Part shown: positions 34,317 through 43,213 of the stretch, one piece after another | How positions within the stretch are numbered: position 1 is the first letter of the stretch | Layout: each line of letters starts with the position of its first letter | Origin: Jiangella alkaliphila | Lineage (GTDB): Bacteria > Actinomycetota > Actinomycetes > Jiangellales > Jiangellaceae | Direction: 5' to 3' | NCBI RefSeq assembly: GCF_900105925.1 | Contig: NZ_LT629791.1 | Coordinates: forward strand, 7,100,001 to 7,164,000 | DNA: 64,000 nt | The notes under the pieces: model-generated | What the model was told of the DNA's origin: nothing | The model's input: only the letters and a program-made list of their open reading frames with translations | Database searches by the model: none | Program-made: the position numbers and the translations under genes

Positions 34317-35375
34317 ATGACCGAGATCGACCGCAGGAGGCTGCTCGCGGGGACGGCCGCCGGGGCTGCCGGAACGCTGGCCGCCGCATCGACCCACCCA
34401 GCGGCCGCTGCCCACCCGCAGCCCGGAGCGAAGGTGCTCCGGACCCCCGAGCGTCGCTTCGCCGGCCTGCCGGACTACCCGTTCGAACCGCACTACCTCC
34501 GGGTCGGGCTCGGCGACGGCTCGCGCACCACGGTGCGCATGCACTACCTCGACGAACGGCCGGCGTGGCCGGTCCGAGCGTCCGGGGAGACGATCCTGCT
34601 GCTGCACGGCAACCCGTCGTGGAGCTACCTGTACCGTCACGTCATCCCGCCCCTGGTGGCGGCGGGGCACCGGTGCGTGGCGCTGGACCTCGTCGGCATG
34701 GGGAAGTCCGACAAGCCCACCGACCGCTTCCGCTACACGTACCAGCAGCACCTGGACTGGCTCACCGAAGCCGTGTTCGAGCGGCTGGACCTGCGCGACG
34801 TCACGATGGTCTGCCACGACTGGGGCGGCACGCTCGGCCTGCGGCTGCTGGCCGAGCACCCGCACCGGTTCCGCCGGGTCGTGGCGATGAACACCGGCTT
34901 GAAGACAGGCCGCGAGGACCTGCCCGCCGAGGGCTGGATGCACCTCGCCACCTGGCTGCAGTTCACCCAGCGCACCAACCCGCTCATCCTGTCCGACGTC
35001 GTGGCCGACTTCACGACGTCGGAGCTCGATCCGGCCGTCCTGGCCGCCTACGACGCGCCGTTCCCGGACGACCGCTACCAGCACGGCGCCCGCCGGTTCG
35101 CCGTGCTCATCCCGCTCACCCCGCACGACGAGGCCACGCCGGCGTTCGAGGCGGCGTGGGAGGTGCTCGAGACGCTGGAGCTCCCGTTCCTGTGCGTGTT
35201 CGGCGAGGACGACCACGTCACCGGCGGCCGGCACGAGGCGTTGAGCGGCCGCATCCCGGGCGCCGCCGGCCAGCCCCACACCGTCCTCACCGACGCGCAC
35301 CACTTCCTGCAAGAGGACAAGCCCGACGAGGTGGCGGCGGCCATCGACGACTTCATCCGCCGCACCCGGCCCTGA
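34317..35375 (+). CDS. Haloalkane-dehalogenase-like hydrolase with Tat signal
   Basis: 352-residue alpha/beta hydrolase. A twin-arginine signal (IDRRRLLAGTAAGAAGTLAAA) suggests export. HGNPSWSYLYR at 97-107 supplies the oxyanion/halide asparagine N99; the nucleophile is D168 in VCHDWGG with W169 as the second halide ligand. The acid is in FGEDDHVTGG and the base histidine in TDAHHFLQEDKP, near residue 333. An aspartate nucleophile fits haloalkane dehalogenases or epoxide hydrolases; N99/W169 favour the former. The ATG follows GAGGAGAACGTC. Exported dehalogenase-like proteins are uncommon. Confidence 0.82.
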   Translation: MTEIDRRRLLAGTAAGAAGTLAAASTHPAAAAHPQPGAKVLRTPERRFAGLPDYPFEPHYLRVGLGDGSRTTVRMHYLDERPAWPVRASGETILLLHGNPSWSYLYRHVIPPLVAAGHRCVALDLVGMGKSDKPTDRFRYTYQQHLDWLTEAVFERLDLRDVTMVCHDWGGTLGLRLLAEHPHRFRRVVAMNTGLKTGREDLPAEGWMHLATWLQFTQRTNPLILSDVVADFTTSELDPAVLAAYDAPFPDDRYQHGARRFAVLIPLTPHDEATPAFEAAWEVLETLELPFLCVFGEDDHVTGGRHEALSGRIPGAAGQPHTVLTDAHHFLQEDKPDEVAAAIDDFIRRTRP

Positions 35376-35389
35376 CCAGAAGGAGCACC

Positions 35390-36406
35390 ATGGAACTCGA
35401 CCAGCTCACCACCGAAGATCCCGCGACGGCCGGCCCGGGTGATCAGCCCGCCGGACCGACCAGCTGGCGGCGCGTCATCGGCTTCGGGTTCGGCTTCGCC
35501 GTGCTCGTCGGCGTGCTCGTGACGGCGTTCGCGTGGCCGCCGGCCGAGTCGGCGCCGCGCGACGTGCCTGTCGCCGTCGTCGGCTCCGCGGCCGCCGCCG
35601 ACCAGCTCGAGCGGCAGCTCGACGAGGCCATGCCGGGCGCCCTGGACCTGCGGAGCGCACCGGACGCCGACGCCGCCCGACGACTCATCGAGGAGCGCGA
35701 GGTCTACGGCGCGATCGTCCTCGAGCCCGCCGGCCCACCCCGGCTGCTGACCGCCTCGGCGGGCAGCCCGGTCGTCGCGCAACTGCTGGCCGGCATCGCC
35801 TCCCCGGAGTCGGCGCCGGCGGTCGAGGACGTCGTCCCGCTGCCCGACGACGACCCTCGCGGCTCCGCCTTCACCGCGGCCGCGCTGCCGATGGTGCTCG
35901 GCGGCATGGTCGTCGGCATCCTGATGTCGTTCCTGGTGACGGGCGTGTGGCGACGGGTGGCCGGCGCACTGGTCGCGGCCATGGCCGCCGGCGGGGTCGT
36001 GACGCTGGTCGCGCAGGCCTGGCTCGGCGCCCTCGGCGGCAGTGCCTGGGCCAACGCCGGGGCGATCGCGCTGATCGTCGCCGCGATCTCCTTGACCATC
36101 ACCGGCCTGGTGGCGCTCCTCGGACCGGCCGGCATCGGCCTCGGTGCTGTCATCATGTTCCTGGTCGGCAACTCGATCTCCGGCGTCTCGTCGGCACCTG
36201 AGCTGCTGCCGACCGGGTGGGGAGCGCTCGGCCAGGCGCTTCCGGCCGGTGCGGGCGGCACGCTGTTGCGGTCGACGTCGTACTTCGACGGCGCCGCCGC
36301 CGGCGGCCCGGTGCTGGTGCTCGCCGCCTGGGCGGTCGCCGGTCTGGCGCTCGTCGCGCTCGGCCGGCGCGTGCGCCCGTCGGCCCACCACGCACTGGCG
36401 GGCTAA
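35390..36406 (+). CDS. YhgE/Pip-like ABC-2-type membrane protein
   Basis: 338-residue membrane protein. One helix at about residues 31-52 (VIGFGFGFAVLVGVLVTAF) is followed by an extracellular domain to about 165 with a VPVAVVG...A.RLIEEREVYGAIVLE pattern. A bundle of about five helices then runs to the end. This is the layout of the YhgE/Pip and ABC-2 permease-like group. It has no ATPase partner beside it. The ATG follows AAGGAGCACC, 15 bp after the dehalogenase stop, so it is in the same transcript. The TAA overlaps the stop of the convergent aminotransferase. Confidence 0.75.
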   Translation: MELDQLTTEDPATAGPGDQPAGPTSWRRVIGFGFGFAVLVGVLVTAFAWPPAESAPRDVPVAVVGSAAAADQLERQLDEAMPGALDLRSAPDADAARRLIEEREVYGAIVLEPAGPPRLLTASAGSPVVAQLLAGIASPESAPAVEDVVPLPDDDPRGSAFTAAALPMVLGGMVVGILMSFLVTGVWRRVAGALVAAMAAGGVVTLVAQAWLGALGGSAWANAGAIALIVAAISLTITGLVALLGPAGIGLGAVIMFLVGNSISGVSSAPELLPTGWGALGQALPAGAGGTLLRSTSYFDGAAAGGPVLVLAAWAVAGLALVALGRRVRPSAHHALAG

Positions 36407-37587
36407 AACAGGACGGGAAGCCGGGCGGCGAGCAGCTCGTAGTCGCCCGGCCCGTTGTAGGCGTGCGCCGACAGCCGGAGGAACGCCTGCCCGGCGTGGA
36501 CGGTGACGTTGACCTCGGCGCCCGCCTCGCGGGCGATCCGCCGGCGCAGCGCCTCCTCGGCCGCCTTGTCCTCGACGCGGACGGACGGCGGCAGCGCCAC
36601 CAGGCGCATGGTCGCGGCGGGGGCCGCCAGTTCCGGCACCTCGCCGCCGGCCGCATTGGCCACCTCGTCGGCACCGTCGGCCAGCATCGCCGACACCGCC
36701 GCACGGGCGGCCGGCCAGTCCAGCTCGTCCAGCATGTCCAGAGCCGCACCGGCCGCCAGCCACGGCACGTAGTCCGCCGTCGCCTGCCAGTCGAACCGCT
36801 CGGGCAGCGACGCCTGCTCGGACCACGACACCACCAGCGGCATCGTCCGCGACCGCCACCGCGGGGCGACGACGAGGCCGGCGGTGCCGCGCGGGGCGCA
36901 GGCCCACTTGTGGAAGTTGCCGGCCCAGAAGTCCGCGCCCTCCGGCACCGGCAAAGGAACCAGGCCGGGACCGTGCGCGCCGTCGACGATGACCGGGACG
37001 CCGGCCGACCGGCACAGCTCGATCAGCCGCGCCACCGGGAAGACGGTCGCCGTCGCGGACGTCACCTGGTCGACCAGCACGACGGAAGCGCCGGACACGG
37101 CCGGCGCCAGCAGCGCCACCACCTCGTCGGGCGACGCCGTCAGCGGCACGGGCACCTCGACGACGGTCGCGCCGCGCAGCCGGGCGAACCGCTCGGCCGC
37201 GAACCGCACTGCGCCGTAGCAGTGCGACGTGACGACGATGCGCCCGCCGGGCGGCACGTCCACCGCCGTCAGCGCGACCGTCACGCCCGCGCTCACGTTC
37301 GGGACCAGCGCGAACCCGGCCTCGTCGGCGCCCACCCACGCGGCCAGCCGGCGCCGCGCCGCCGCCACCCGGTCGGGCAGCGCCCGGAACCACGCCGCCG
37401 GGTTCGCCTCGCTCTCCGCCCGCAGCCGCGCCGCCGCCTCCTGCGCGGCCCGCGGGACCGCGCCCCACGAGCCGTGGTTGAGGTGGAGGACGGCGGGGTC
37501 GAGGGTCCACAGGTCAGGCCGGGGCCGCCACGCGGGTCTATTTGAGACTGACGTCAGACCTTGCGGTCGGCAGTCACTCGAAGTCAC
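36403..37587 (-). CDS. Class V PLP-dependent aminotransferase (isopenicillin-N-epimerase-like)
   Basis: 394-residue PLP enzyme. HLNHGSWGAVPRAAQEA near the start, VILVDGAHGPG-type aspartate (here VIVDGAHGPG), and lysine in GNFHKWACAPRGTAG define the class V isopenicillin-N-epimerase/cysteine-desulfurase-like group. I place the start at GTG 37587, eight bases after GGAAGG; an in-frame GTG at 37629 is possible. No signal peptide, unlike the related frameshifted copy at 29672-31019. It stands alone, convergent to the YhgE-like gene. Substrate unknown. Confidence 0.82.
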   Translation of the reverse strand: MTSSDCRPQGLTSVSNRPAWRPRPDLWTLDPAVLHLNHGSWGAVPRAAQEAAARLRAESEANPAAWFRALPDRVAAARRRLAAWVGADEAGFALVPNVSAGVTVALTAVDVPPGGRIVVTSHCYGAVRFAAERFARLRGATVVEVPVPLTASPDEVVALLAPAVSGASVVLVDQVTSATATVFPVARLIELCRSAGVPVIVDGAHGPGLVPLPVPEGADFWAGNFHKWACAPRGTAGLVVAPRWRSRTMPLVVSWSEQASLPERFDWQATADYVPWLAAGAALDMLDELDWPAARAAVSAMLADGADEVANAAGGEVPELAAPAATMRLVALPPSVRVEDKAAEEALRRRIAREAGAEVNVTVHAGQAFLRLSAHAYNGPGDYELLAARLPVLF

Positions 37588-37631
37588 CGCCCCATCCTTC
37601 CCGCGACTCCCGGGGTCCGGAAAATCCACTC

Positions 37632-37669
37632 TTGACCCACATCCTGTTTCCTCTACCCTATAGGAAACA
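37632..37669 (+). promoter_or_regulatory. Promoter and palindrome upstream of the fucosidase operon
   Basis: TGTTTCCT (37645-37652) and AGGAAACA (37662-37669) are perfect 8-bp inverted arms separated by nine bases. TTGACC (37632-37637) is a good -35; a fair -10, TACCCT, lies at 37654-37659 between the arms, 16 bp away. A regulator bound here would cover the promoter. The candidates are the GntR regulator at 44570 or a distant LacI protein. Confidence 0.55.
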
Positions 37670-37691
37670 CGCGCCTCGAAGAGGAGACTCG

Positions 37692-39044
37692 ATGCCCGAC
37701 CCCATCAGCAGCATCGTCCGCGAACCGGCGCGGATCCCCGGTGGCGAGTGGTTCACCGGAGCCGGCCTGGGCATCTTCGTCCACTGGGACCACGCCAGCC
37801 AGCAGGGCATCGAGATCTCCTGGCCGCTGGTCGGGCGCTCGATCATCCCGGGGGTCGACGTGCCGGAGGACCCAGTGACGGTGGAGCAGTACCAGTCCAG
37901 CGCCCCGATGTTCGACCCGCGGCAGTGGGACGCGTCGACGCTGGCAAAGCTCGCCAAGAACGCCGGCGCCACCTACGTCGTGTTCACCACCCGCCACCAC
38001 GCGGGCTACTCGATGTTCCACACCAAGCACTCCGACTTCGGCGTCGAGCACGGCCCGTTCGGCCGCGACATCGTGCGCGAGTACGTCGACGCCGTCCGGG
38101 CCGAGGGACTGCGGGTCGGCTTCTACTACAGCCTCTCCGACTGGCACCACCCCGACTACCCCGCGTTCGCCGACACCGACCGTCCCTACCCGGCCGAGCA
38201 CTGGCCGGCGGCCGGGCGCCCGGAGAACGCCGGCCTGCCGGTCGCCACCGACCGGCACCGCCGCTCCAGCCCTGAGCAGTGGGCCCGCTACCTCGACTAC
38301 CTGCGCGGCCAGCTCACCGAGCTGCTCACGAACTACGGCACCATCGACCTGCTCTGGTTCGACGGCGAGTGGGAGCGCTCGCCCGAGGAGTGGGACTCCG
38401 CCGGCCTGCGCGCGCTGATCAAGAGCCTGCAGCCTGACGTCGTCATCAACGAGCGGCTGCCCGAGCAGGGTGACTACAAGACGCCGGAGCAGGCGTTCCC
38501 GCTGACCGCGCCGGAGGGTCCGTGGGAGCTGTGCCTGACGATCGGCCAGATGTGGGGCTACCGCCCCGGCGACACGAAGAACAAGTCCGCGCGCTCGCTC
38601 GCGGTCAGCCTCGTCGAGGTCGTCAGCCGGGGCGGCAACCTGCTGCTCAACGTCGGACCGCGCGGCGACGGCAGCCTGGTCGAGGCGCAGGCCGAGCGGC
38701 TGGGCCAGCTCGGCGACTGGCTCGCCACGCACTCCGAGGCGGTCGTCGGCACCGCCCCGGCCACCGGCGTCGACTTCTACGGGCCCACCACGGCCCGCGA
38801 CGGCGTCGTCTACCTGCACCTGGTGAACCGGCCGGTCGAGGAGATCGTCGTGCGCGGGCTGCCCGTGCGCCGCGTCACCGGCGTCCGGCTGGTCGGCACC
38901 GGCGCGGCGCTGCCCTACGAGGTGGCGTTCGAGGTGCACGAGGTGAGCGGCGACGACACCGCCGAGCCGCTCGGTGAGATCCGCATCGCCGCTCCCGAGC
39001 CGACCGGCGCGCTCGTCGACGTCGTCGCGGTGGAGTTCGAGTGA
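37692..39044 (+). CDS. Alpha-L-fucosidase (GH29)
   Basis: 450-residue GH29 enzyme without a signal peptide, so probably cytoplasmic. The ATG follows GAAGAGGAGA. WFTGAGLGIFVHWDHAS, VVFTTRHHAGYSMFHTKHSD, and the nucleophile D224 in DLLWFDGEW are characteristic. After residue 330 a C-terminal beta domain follows (SRGGNLLLNVGPRGDG marks the join). It releases L-fucose from oligosaccharides, which the adjacent ABC importer would bring in. First gene of a seven- or eight-gene fucose operon. Confidence 0.92.
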   Translation: MPDPISSIVREPARIPGGEWFTGAGLGIFVHWDHASQQGIEISWPLVGRSIIPGVDVPEDPVTVEQYQSSAPMFDPRQWDASTLAKLAKNAGATYVVFTTRHHAGYSMFHTKHSDFGVEHGPFGRDIVREYVDAVRAEGLRVGFYYSLSDWHHPDYPAFADTDRPYPAEHWPAAGRPENAGLPVATDRHRRSSPEQWARYLDYLRGQLTELLTNYGTIDLLWFDGEWERSPEEWDSAGLRALIKSLQPDVVINERLPEQGDYKTPEQAFPLTAPEGPWELCLTIGQMWGYRPGDTKNKSARSLAVSLVEVVSRGGNLLLNVGPRGDGSLVEAQAERLGQLGDWLATHSEAVVGTAPATGVDFYGPTTARDGVVYLHLVNRPVEEIVVRGLPVRRVTGVRLVGTGAALPYEVAFEVHEVSGDDTAEPLGEIRIAAPEPTGALVDVVAVEFE

Positions 39045-39069
39045 CCATCGACTTCCAACGGAGGAAGCC

Positions 39070-40311
39070 ATGCACGTGAGACACCTGACCACGACGGTGG
39101 CCGCCGTCGCCGGACTCGCCGTCACGCTGACGGCCTGCGGCGGCGGTGACGACGACAGCACGTCGACGGCCGGCGGCCCGCTGCAGCTCTACACCTGGGT
39201 GAGCAGCCAAAGCGACCGCGAGCAGTGGGAGTCGTTCGTCGCGGAGGCACAGAAGGAGGACCCGGACCTCGACATCACCATCGAAGGACCCAGCTTCGAG
39301 GACTACTGGACCAAGGTGAAGACCCGGCTCTCCGGCGACGACACGCCCTGCCTGCTCACCACACAGGCGGCCCGCGCGCAGGAGCTGGACAGCCTGCTGA
39401 TGCCGCTGGACGACCTCGTCGAGGAGCACGACTTCGACCTGTCGCAGGTCGACGAGTCGATGCTCGAGGGCATGACGGTCGACGGCACGCTGCGGGCCAT
39501 CCCGTACGACGCCGAGCCGGTCGTGCTGTTCTACAACGTCGACGCGTTCACCGCCGCCGGCCTCACCCCGCCGGGGCCGGAGTACTCGCGCGAGCAGTTC
39601 CTCGCCGACGCGACCGCGCTGACCACCGACGACCACAAGGCGCTCGCCGTCACGCCGGGCATGTTCATCCCGGCCGCGTGGGCCACCGCGGGCGACACGT
39701 CCTGGCTCGACGGCGACGGCGGGCTGGACCTCACCAACCCCGACTTCGTCGGCCAGATCCAGGACTACTTCGACCTCGTCGCGGCCGAGGGCATCGCCGA
39801 CGCGCCGAACGCGGCCGACGGCGCCGACGTCGCCCAGGAGGCGTTCACCAGCGGCGGGGTCGACATGCTGATCGAGGGCCCGTGGATGTACGGGACGTTC
39901 GACGAGGCGGCCGACTTCACCCTCGGCGTGACGATCGTCCCGTCGCCGAGCGGGCAGGCGCACGGCATGACCGCCGGGTCGGGCTTCGGCATCGCGGCGA
40001 ACTGCGACCGGCCGGACGAGGCGTTCGAGGCGATCGTCGCGCTGACGTCCACCGGCGTGCAGGAGTCACTGGCGGCCTCCCGCGGCATCGTCCCGGCGCG
40101 GGCCGAGGCGCTGCCGGCGTGGGCCGAGGGCAAGTCGCCCGGCGCCGCCGACGTCGTCACCGCGCTGCTGGGCAACGCGACGGCGCAGGTCACCACGCCG
40201 ACCTGGAACCAGGTCGAGACGCTGATGACGCAGTACAGCGTCGAGGGCTACCGCGGCGAACGCAGCGCCGAGGAGATCATGGGGACCATCCAGGACTCGG
40301 TCGGCGGCTGA
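39070..40311 (+). CDS. Sugar ABC transporter solute-binding lipoprotein
   Basis: 413-residue family 1 sugar-binding lipoprotein. The ATG at 39070 follows GGAGGAAG. Lipobox LTLTACGG ends the signal near residue 22. PLQLYTWVSSQSDREQW begins the mature binding fold, with YDAEPVVLFYNVDAFTAAGL and MLIEGPWMYG typical of the ABC-sugar binding group. It feeds the two permeases downstream. No ATPase gene is in the operon, so a shared MsiK-like ATPase elsewhere is likely, as is common in actinomycetes. The substrate is likely fucosides or fucose from context. Confidence 0.9.
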   Translation: MHVRHLTTTVAAVAGLAVTLTACGGGDDDSTSTAGGPLQLYTWVSSQSDREQWESFVAEAQKEDPDLDITIEGPSFEDYWTKVKTRLSGDDTPCLLTTQAARAQELDSLLMPLDDLVEEHDFDLSQVDESMLEGMTVDGTLRAIPYDAEPVVLFYNVDAFTAAGLTPPGPEYSREQFLADATALTTDDHKALAVTPGMFIPAAWATAGDTSWLDGDGGLDLTNPDFVGQIQDYFDLVAAEGIADAPNAADGADVAQEAFTSGGVDMLIEGPWMYGTFDEAADFTLGVTIVPSPSGQAHGMTAGSGFGIAANCDRPDEAFEAIVALTSTGVQESLAASRGIVPARAEALPAWAEGKSPGAADVVTALLGNATAQVTTPTWNQVETLMTQYSVEGYRGERSAEEIMGTIQDSVGG

Positions 40312-40315
40312 TCGC

Positions 40316-41257
40316 ATGGAGGTGATGACGGGGACGCGGACGGCGGCAGCCGCGCCGTCCGACCCGGACCCGCCGCCCAAGACACGGCGGCGGCGCGACG
40401 ACGCCGCGGTCGCCGCGCTGTTCCTGGCGCCCGGGCTGGCCGGCTTCGTGCTGTTCATCGTGGTGCCGCTGGGCGGGTCGGCGGTGATCAGCCTGTACGA
40501 GTGGCCGCTGTTCGGCACGCCGGCCTTCGTCGGCCTGGACAACTACAGCAAGCTCTTCGGCGACCCGGCGTTCTTCACCGCGCTGACCAACACGCTGCTC
40601 TTCGCCGTCGTCTACACGGCGCTGAACCTCGCACTGGCGCTGGGGATCGCGCTGTGGCTGGGCACCCGGATGAAGGGCGCCGGCATCTGGCGGGTGGTGT
40701 TCTTCCTGCCCGTCATCACGCCGATGGTGGCGAACGCGCTGGTCTGGCGGCTCATGCTGTCGGACGACGGCGTGCTGAACGCCGCGCTCGGGCGGGCCGG
40801 CGTCGACGGTCAGTCGTGGCTGTCGGACTCGCGGTTCGCGCTGGCGGCGGTGATCGCGATGTCGGTGTGGCAGTCGTTCGGCTACAACGTCGTCGTCATC
40901 ACCGCCGGGCTGACCTCGATCCCGAAGGAGATCCTGGAGGCCAGCCGCATCGACGGGACGAACCCGTGGCAGCGGCTGCGCTACACGATCCTGCCGATGA
41001 TCTCGCCCTCGCTGTTCTTCGCCTCGACGATGACGATGATCGGCGCCTTCCAGGTGTTCGTCCAGGCCCAGGTGCTGACCCGGGGCGGGCCGGGCGAGTC
41101 GACGAACACGCTGGTGCTCTACCTCTACCGCAACGGGTTCTCCTTCGACCGGCTCGGCTACGCGTCGGCGATCGCCTGGGTGCTGTTCGTCGTCGTCATG
41201 CTCGTCACGGCGGTGCAGTTCGCCGGCCAGCGCAGGTGGGTGAACTATGACAAGTGA
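40316..41257 (+). CDS. Sugar ABC transporter permease (MalF type)
   Basis: 313-residue permease with six helices. A proline- and arginine-rich cytoplasmic tail precedes the first helix (AALFLAPGLAGFVLFIVVPL). The coupling segment EILEASRIDGTNPWQRLRYTILPMI is the EAA motif. The start at 40316 is tentative; an ATG at 40325 lies too close to GGAGG. It overlaps the next permease by 11 bp. Confidence 0.9.
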   Translation: MEVMTGTRTAAAAPSDPDPPPKTRRRRDDAAVAALFLAPGLAGFVLFIVVPLGGSAVISLYEWPLFGTPAFVGLDNYSKLFGDPAFFTALTNTLLFAVVYTALNLALALGIALWLGTRMKGAGIWRVVFFLPVITPMVANALVWRLMLSDDGVLNAALGRAGVDGQSWLSDSRFALAAVIAMSVWQSFGYNVVVITAGLTSIPKEILEASRIDGTNPWQRLRYTILPMISPSLFFASTMTMIGAFQVFVQAQVLTRGGPGESTNTLVLYLYRNGFSFDRLGYASAIAWVLFVVVMLVTAVQFAGQRRWVNYDK

Positions 41258-42110
41258 CGTCCTGACGGCCGCGACGCGGCGCCGCGCGCACCGTCGCCGC
41301 ACGACGCTGACCTGGCTGAACACGGCCGCCGTCGCCGGGGTCGCGCTGATCTTCACGTTCCCGTTCCTGTGGATGTTCCTGACCGCGCTGAAGCCGGCGA
41401 ACGAGGTGTTCAGCGGGTCGGCGCTCGGGTCGGAGGTGCGCTGGCGGAACTTCACCGACGCGTGGACGCTGGTGCCGTTCGGCCGGTTCATCGCGAACGG
41501 CTTCTTCGTGGCGGTCGCCGGCGCCGCGCTGTCGGTCGTGGTGGCGGTGCTGTCGGCGTACGCGTTCTCGCGGCTGCGCTTCCGCTACCGCGACCGGCTG
41601 TTCCTGCTGTACGTCGCCACGCTGGTGCTGCCGCAGGAGGTGCTCGTCGTCCCCCTGTTCATCATGATGAACGAGGCCGGGTACGTCGACACCTACGCGG
41701 CGCTGATCGTCCCGTTCGCGTTCACGGCGTTCGGGACCTTCCTCATGCGGCAGTTCTTCCTGACCATCCCGGTCGAGTACGAGGAGGCGGCCCGCATCGA
41801 CGGCGCCTCGCGCGTGCGGACGCTGTGGTCGGTGCTGCTGCCGCAGCTGCGGGCGCCGCTGTCGGTGCTCGGGGTGTTCTCGTTCATCGGCTACTGGAAC
41901 TCCTACCTGTGGCCGCTCATCGTGATCAACACGCAGGACAAGGCCACCGTGCCGCTCGGCCTGACGATGTTCACCGGTGAGCACGGCACGCAGTGGAACC
42001 TCGTCATGGCGGCGTCGACCATCGCCGTCGTCCCCTCGCTCTTCATCGTCGTGCTGCTGCAGCGGCAACTGATGAAGGGCGTCAGCATGGGTGGATTCGG
42101 AGGACGCTAG
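41247..42110 (+). CDS. Sugar ABC transporter permease (MalG type)
   Basis: 287-residue partner permease. TFPFLWMFLTALKPANEVF near the start, the EAA segment EYEEAARIDGASRVRTLWSVLLPQL and the ending QRQLMKGVSMGGFGG are typical MalG-type features. Its TAG overlaps the GTG start of the dehydratase gene, tying transport to catabolism. Confidence 0.9.
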   Translation: MTSDVLTAATRRRAHRRRTTLTWLNTAAVAGVALIFTFPFLWMFLTALKPANEVFSGSALGSEVRWRNFTDAWTLVPFGRFIANGFFVAVAGAALSVVVAVLSAYAFSRLRFRYRDRLFLLYVATLVLPQEVLVVPLFIMMNEAGYVDTYAALIVPFAFTAFGTFLMRQFFLTIPVEYEEAARIDGASRVRTLWSVLLPQLRAPLSVLGVFSFIGYWNSYLWPLIVINTQDKATVPLGLTMFTGEHGTQWNLVMAASTIAVVPSLFIVVLLQRQLMKGVSMGGFGGR

Positions 42111-43213
42111 TGACCACACGCGACACGCTGCGGATCGTCGAGGCGCAGGCCTGGCTGTGCGACGTCCCGGTCGAGACGGTGCGCACCGACGCCGTCCAGT
42201 CCTTCGTCAAACAGGAGACGATCTTCGTCACGGTGCGCACCGCCGACGGCGTCACCGGCACCGGCTACAGCTACACGATCGGGACCGGCGGCGCGGCCGT
42301 GCTCAGCCTGCTGCGCGAGAGCCTGCTCGGCCTGCTCGTCGGCCTCGACGCGGGCCGGCCCGAGCAGGTGTGGTCGACGCTGTACGCGGCGACCCGCGCG
42401 ACGACGGTCGGGCCGATCACGGCACTGGCGCTGGCCGCCGTCGACACCGCCGTCTGGGACGCGCGCTGCCGGGCGACCGGGCTGCCGCTCTGGGTGGCCG
42501 CCGGGGGCGCGCGGCCGCGGGTCCCGCTCTACGACACCGAGGGCGGCTGGCTGCACCTCACCCCCGACGAGCTGGTCACCCAGGCGTCCGAGGCGAAGCG
42601 GCGCGGCCTGCGCGGCGTGAAGATCAAGGTCGGCAAGCCGCACGCCGGTGAGGACGCCGAACGGCTGCGGGCCGTGCGCGATGCCGTCGGGCCGGATCTG
42701 CACCTCATGGTCGACGCGAACCAGTCGATGACGGCGGCCGAGGCGATCAGGCGGGCGGCGCTGTTCGAGCCGCTGGACCTGTTCTGGCTGGAAGAGCCGC
42801 TGCCGGCCGACGACGTCGCCGGGCACCGCCGGCTGGCGCGGTCGACGACGATCCCGGTGGCGGTCGGCGAGAGCATGTACTCCGTGGGCCACTTCCGCGA
42901 GTACCTCGCCGCCGAGGCCGCGAGCATCGTCCAGGTCGACGTCGCCCGCATCGGCGGCATCACGCCGTGGCTCAAGGTGGCGCACTTGGCCGAGGCGTTC
43001 AACGTCCAGGTGGCGCCGCACTTCCTCATGGAGCTGCACGTGTCGCTGACCTGCGCGGTCCCGAACGGGTTGTACGTCGAGCGGATCCCGCAGCTGCGCG
43101 CCGTCACCACCGCCGAGATGGCCGTCGCCGACGGTGACGCGGTGGCGCCGTCGGAACCCGGGCTGGGCATCGCCTGGGACCTGGACGCGCTCGACGGGCT
43201 GCGGGTGGCCTGA
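42110..43213 (+). CDS. Enolase-superfamily sugar-acid dehydratase (probable L-fuconate dehydratase)
   Basis: 367-residue mandelate racemase/muconate lactonizing enzyme family member. The catalytic KxK is in GVKIKVGKP; metal ligands are in MVDANQ, WLEEPL and VGESM; the second base histidine is in APHFLMELH. Starts at GTG with GGAGGA upstream. Sugar-acid dehydratases of this family make 2-keto-3-deoxy acids. With a fucosidase, aldo/keto reductase and mutarotase beside it, L-fuconate is the expected substrate, but talarate/galactarate-type activity cannot be excluded. Its TGA overlaps the next ATG. Confidence 0.82.
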   Translation: MTTRDTLRIVEAQAWLCDVPVETVRTDAVQSFVKQETIFVTVRTADGVTGTGYSYTIGTGGAAVLSLLRESLLGLLVGLDAGRPEQVWSTLYAATRATTVGPITALALAAVDTAVWDARCRATGLPLWVAAGGARPRVPLYDTEGGWLHLTPDELVTQASEAKRRGLRGVKIKVGKPHAGEDAERLRAVRDAVGPDLHLMVDANQSMTAAEAIRRAALFEPLDLFWLEEPLPADDVAGHRRLARSTTIPVAVGESMYSVGHFREYLAAEAASIVQVDVARIGGITPWLKVAHLAEAFNVQVAPHFLMELHVSLTCAVPNGLYVERIPQLRAVTTAEMAVADGDAVAPSEPGLGIAWDLDALDGLRVA

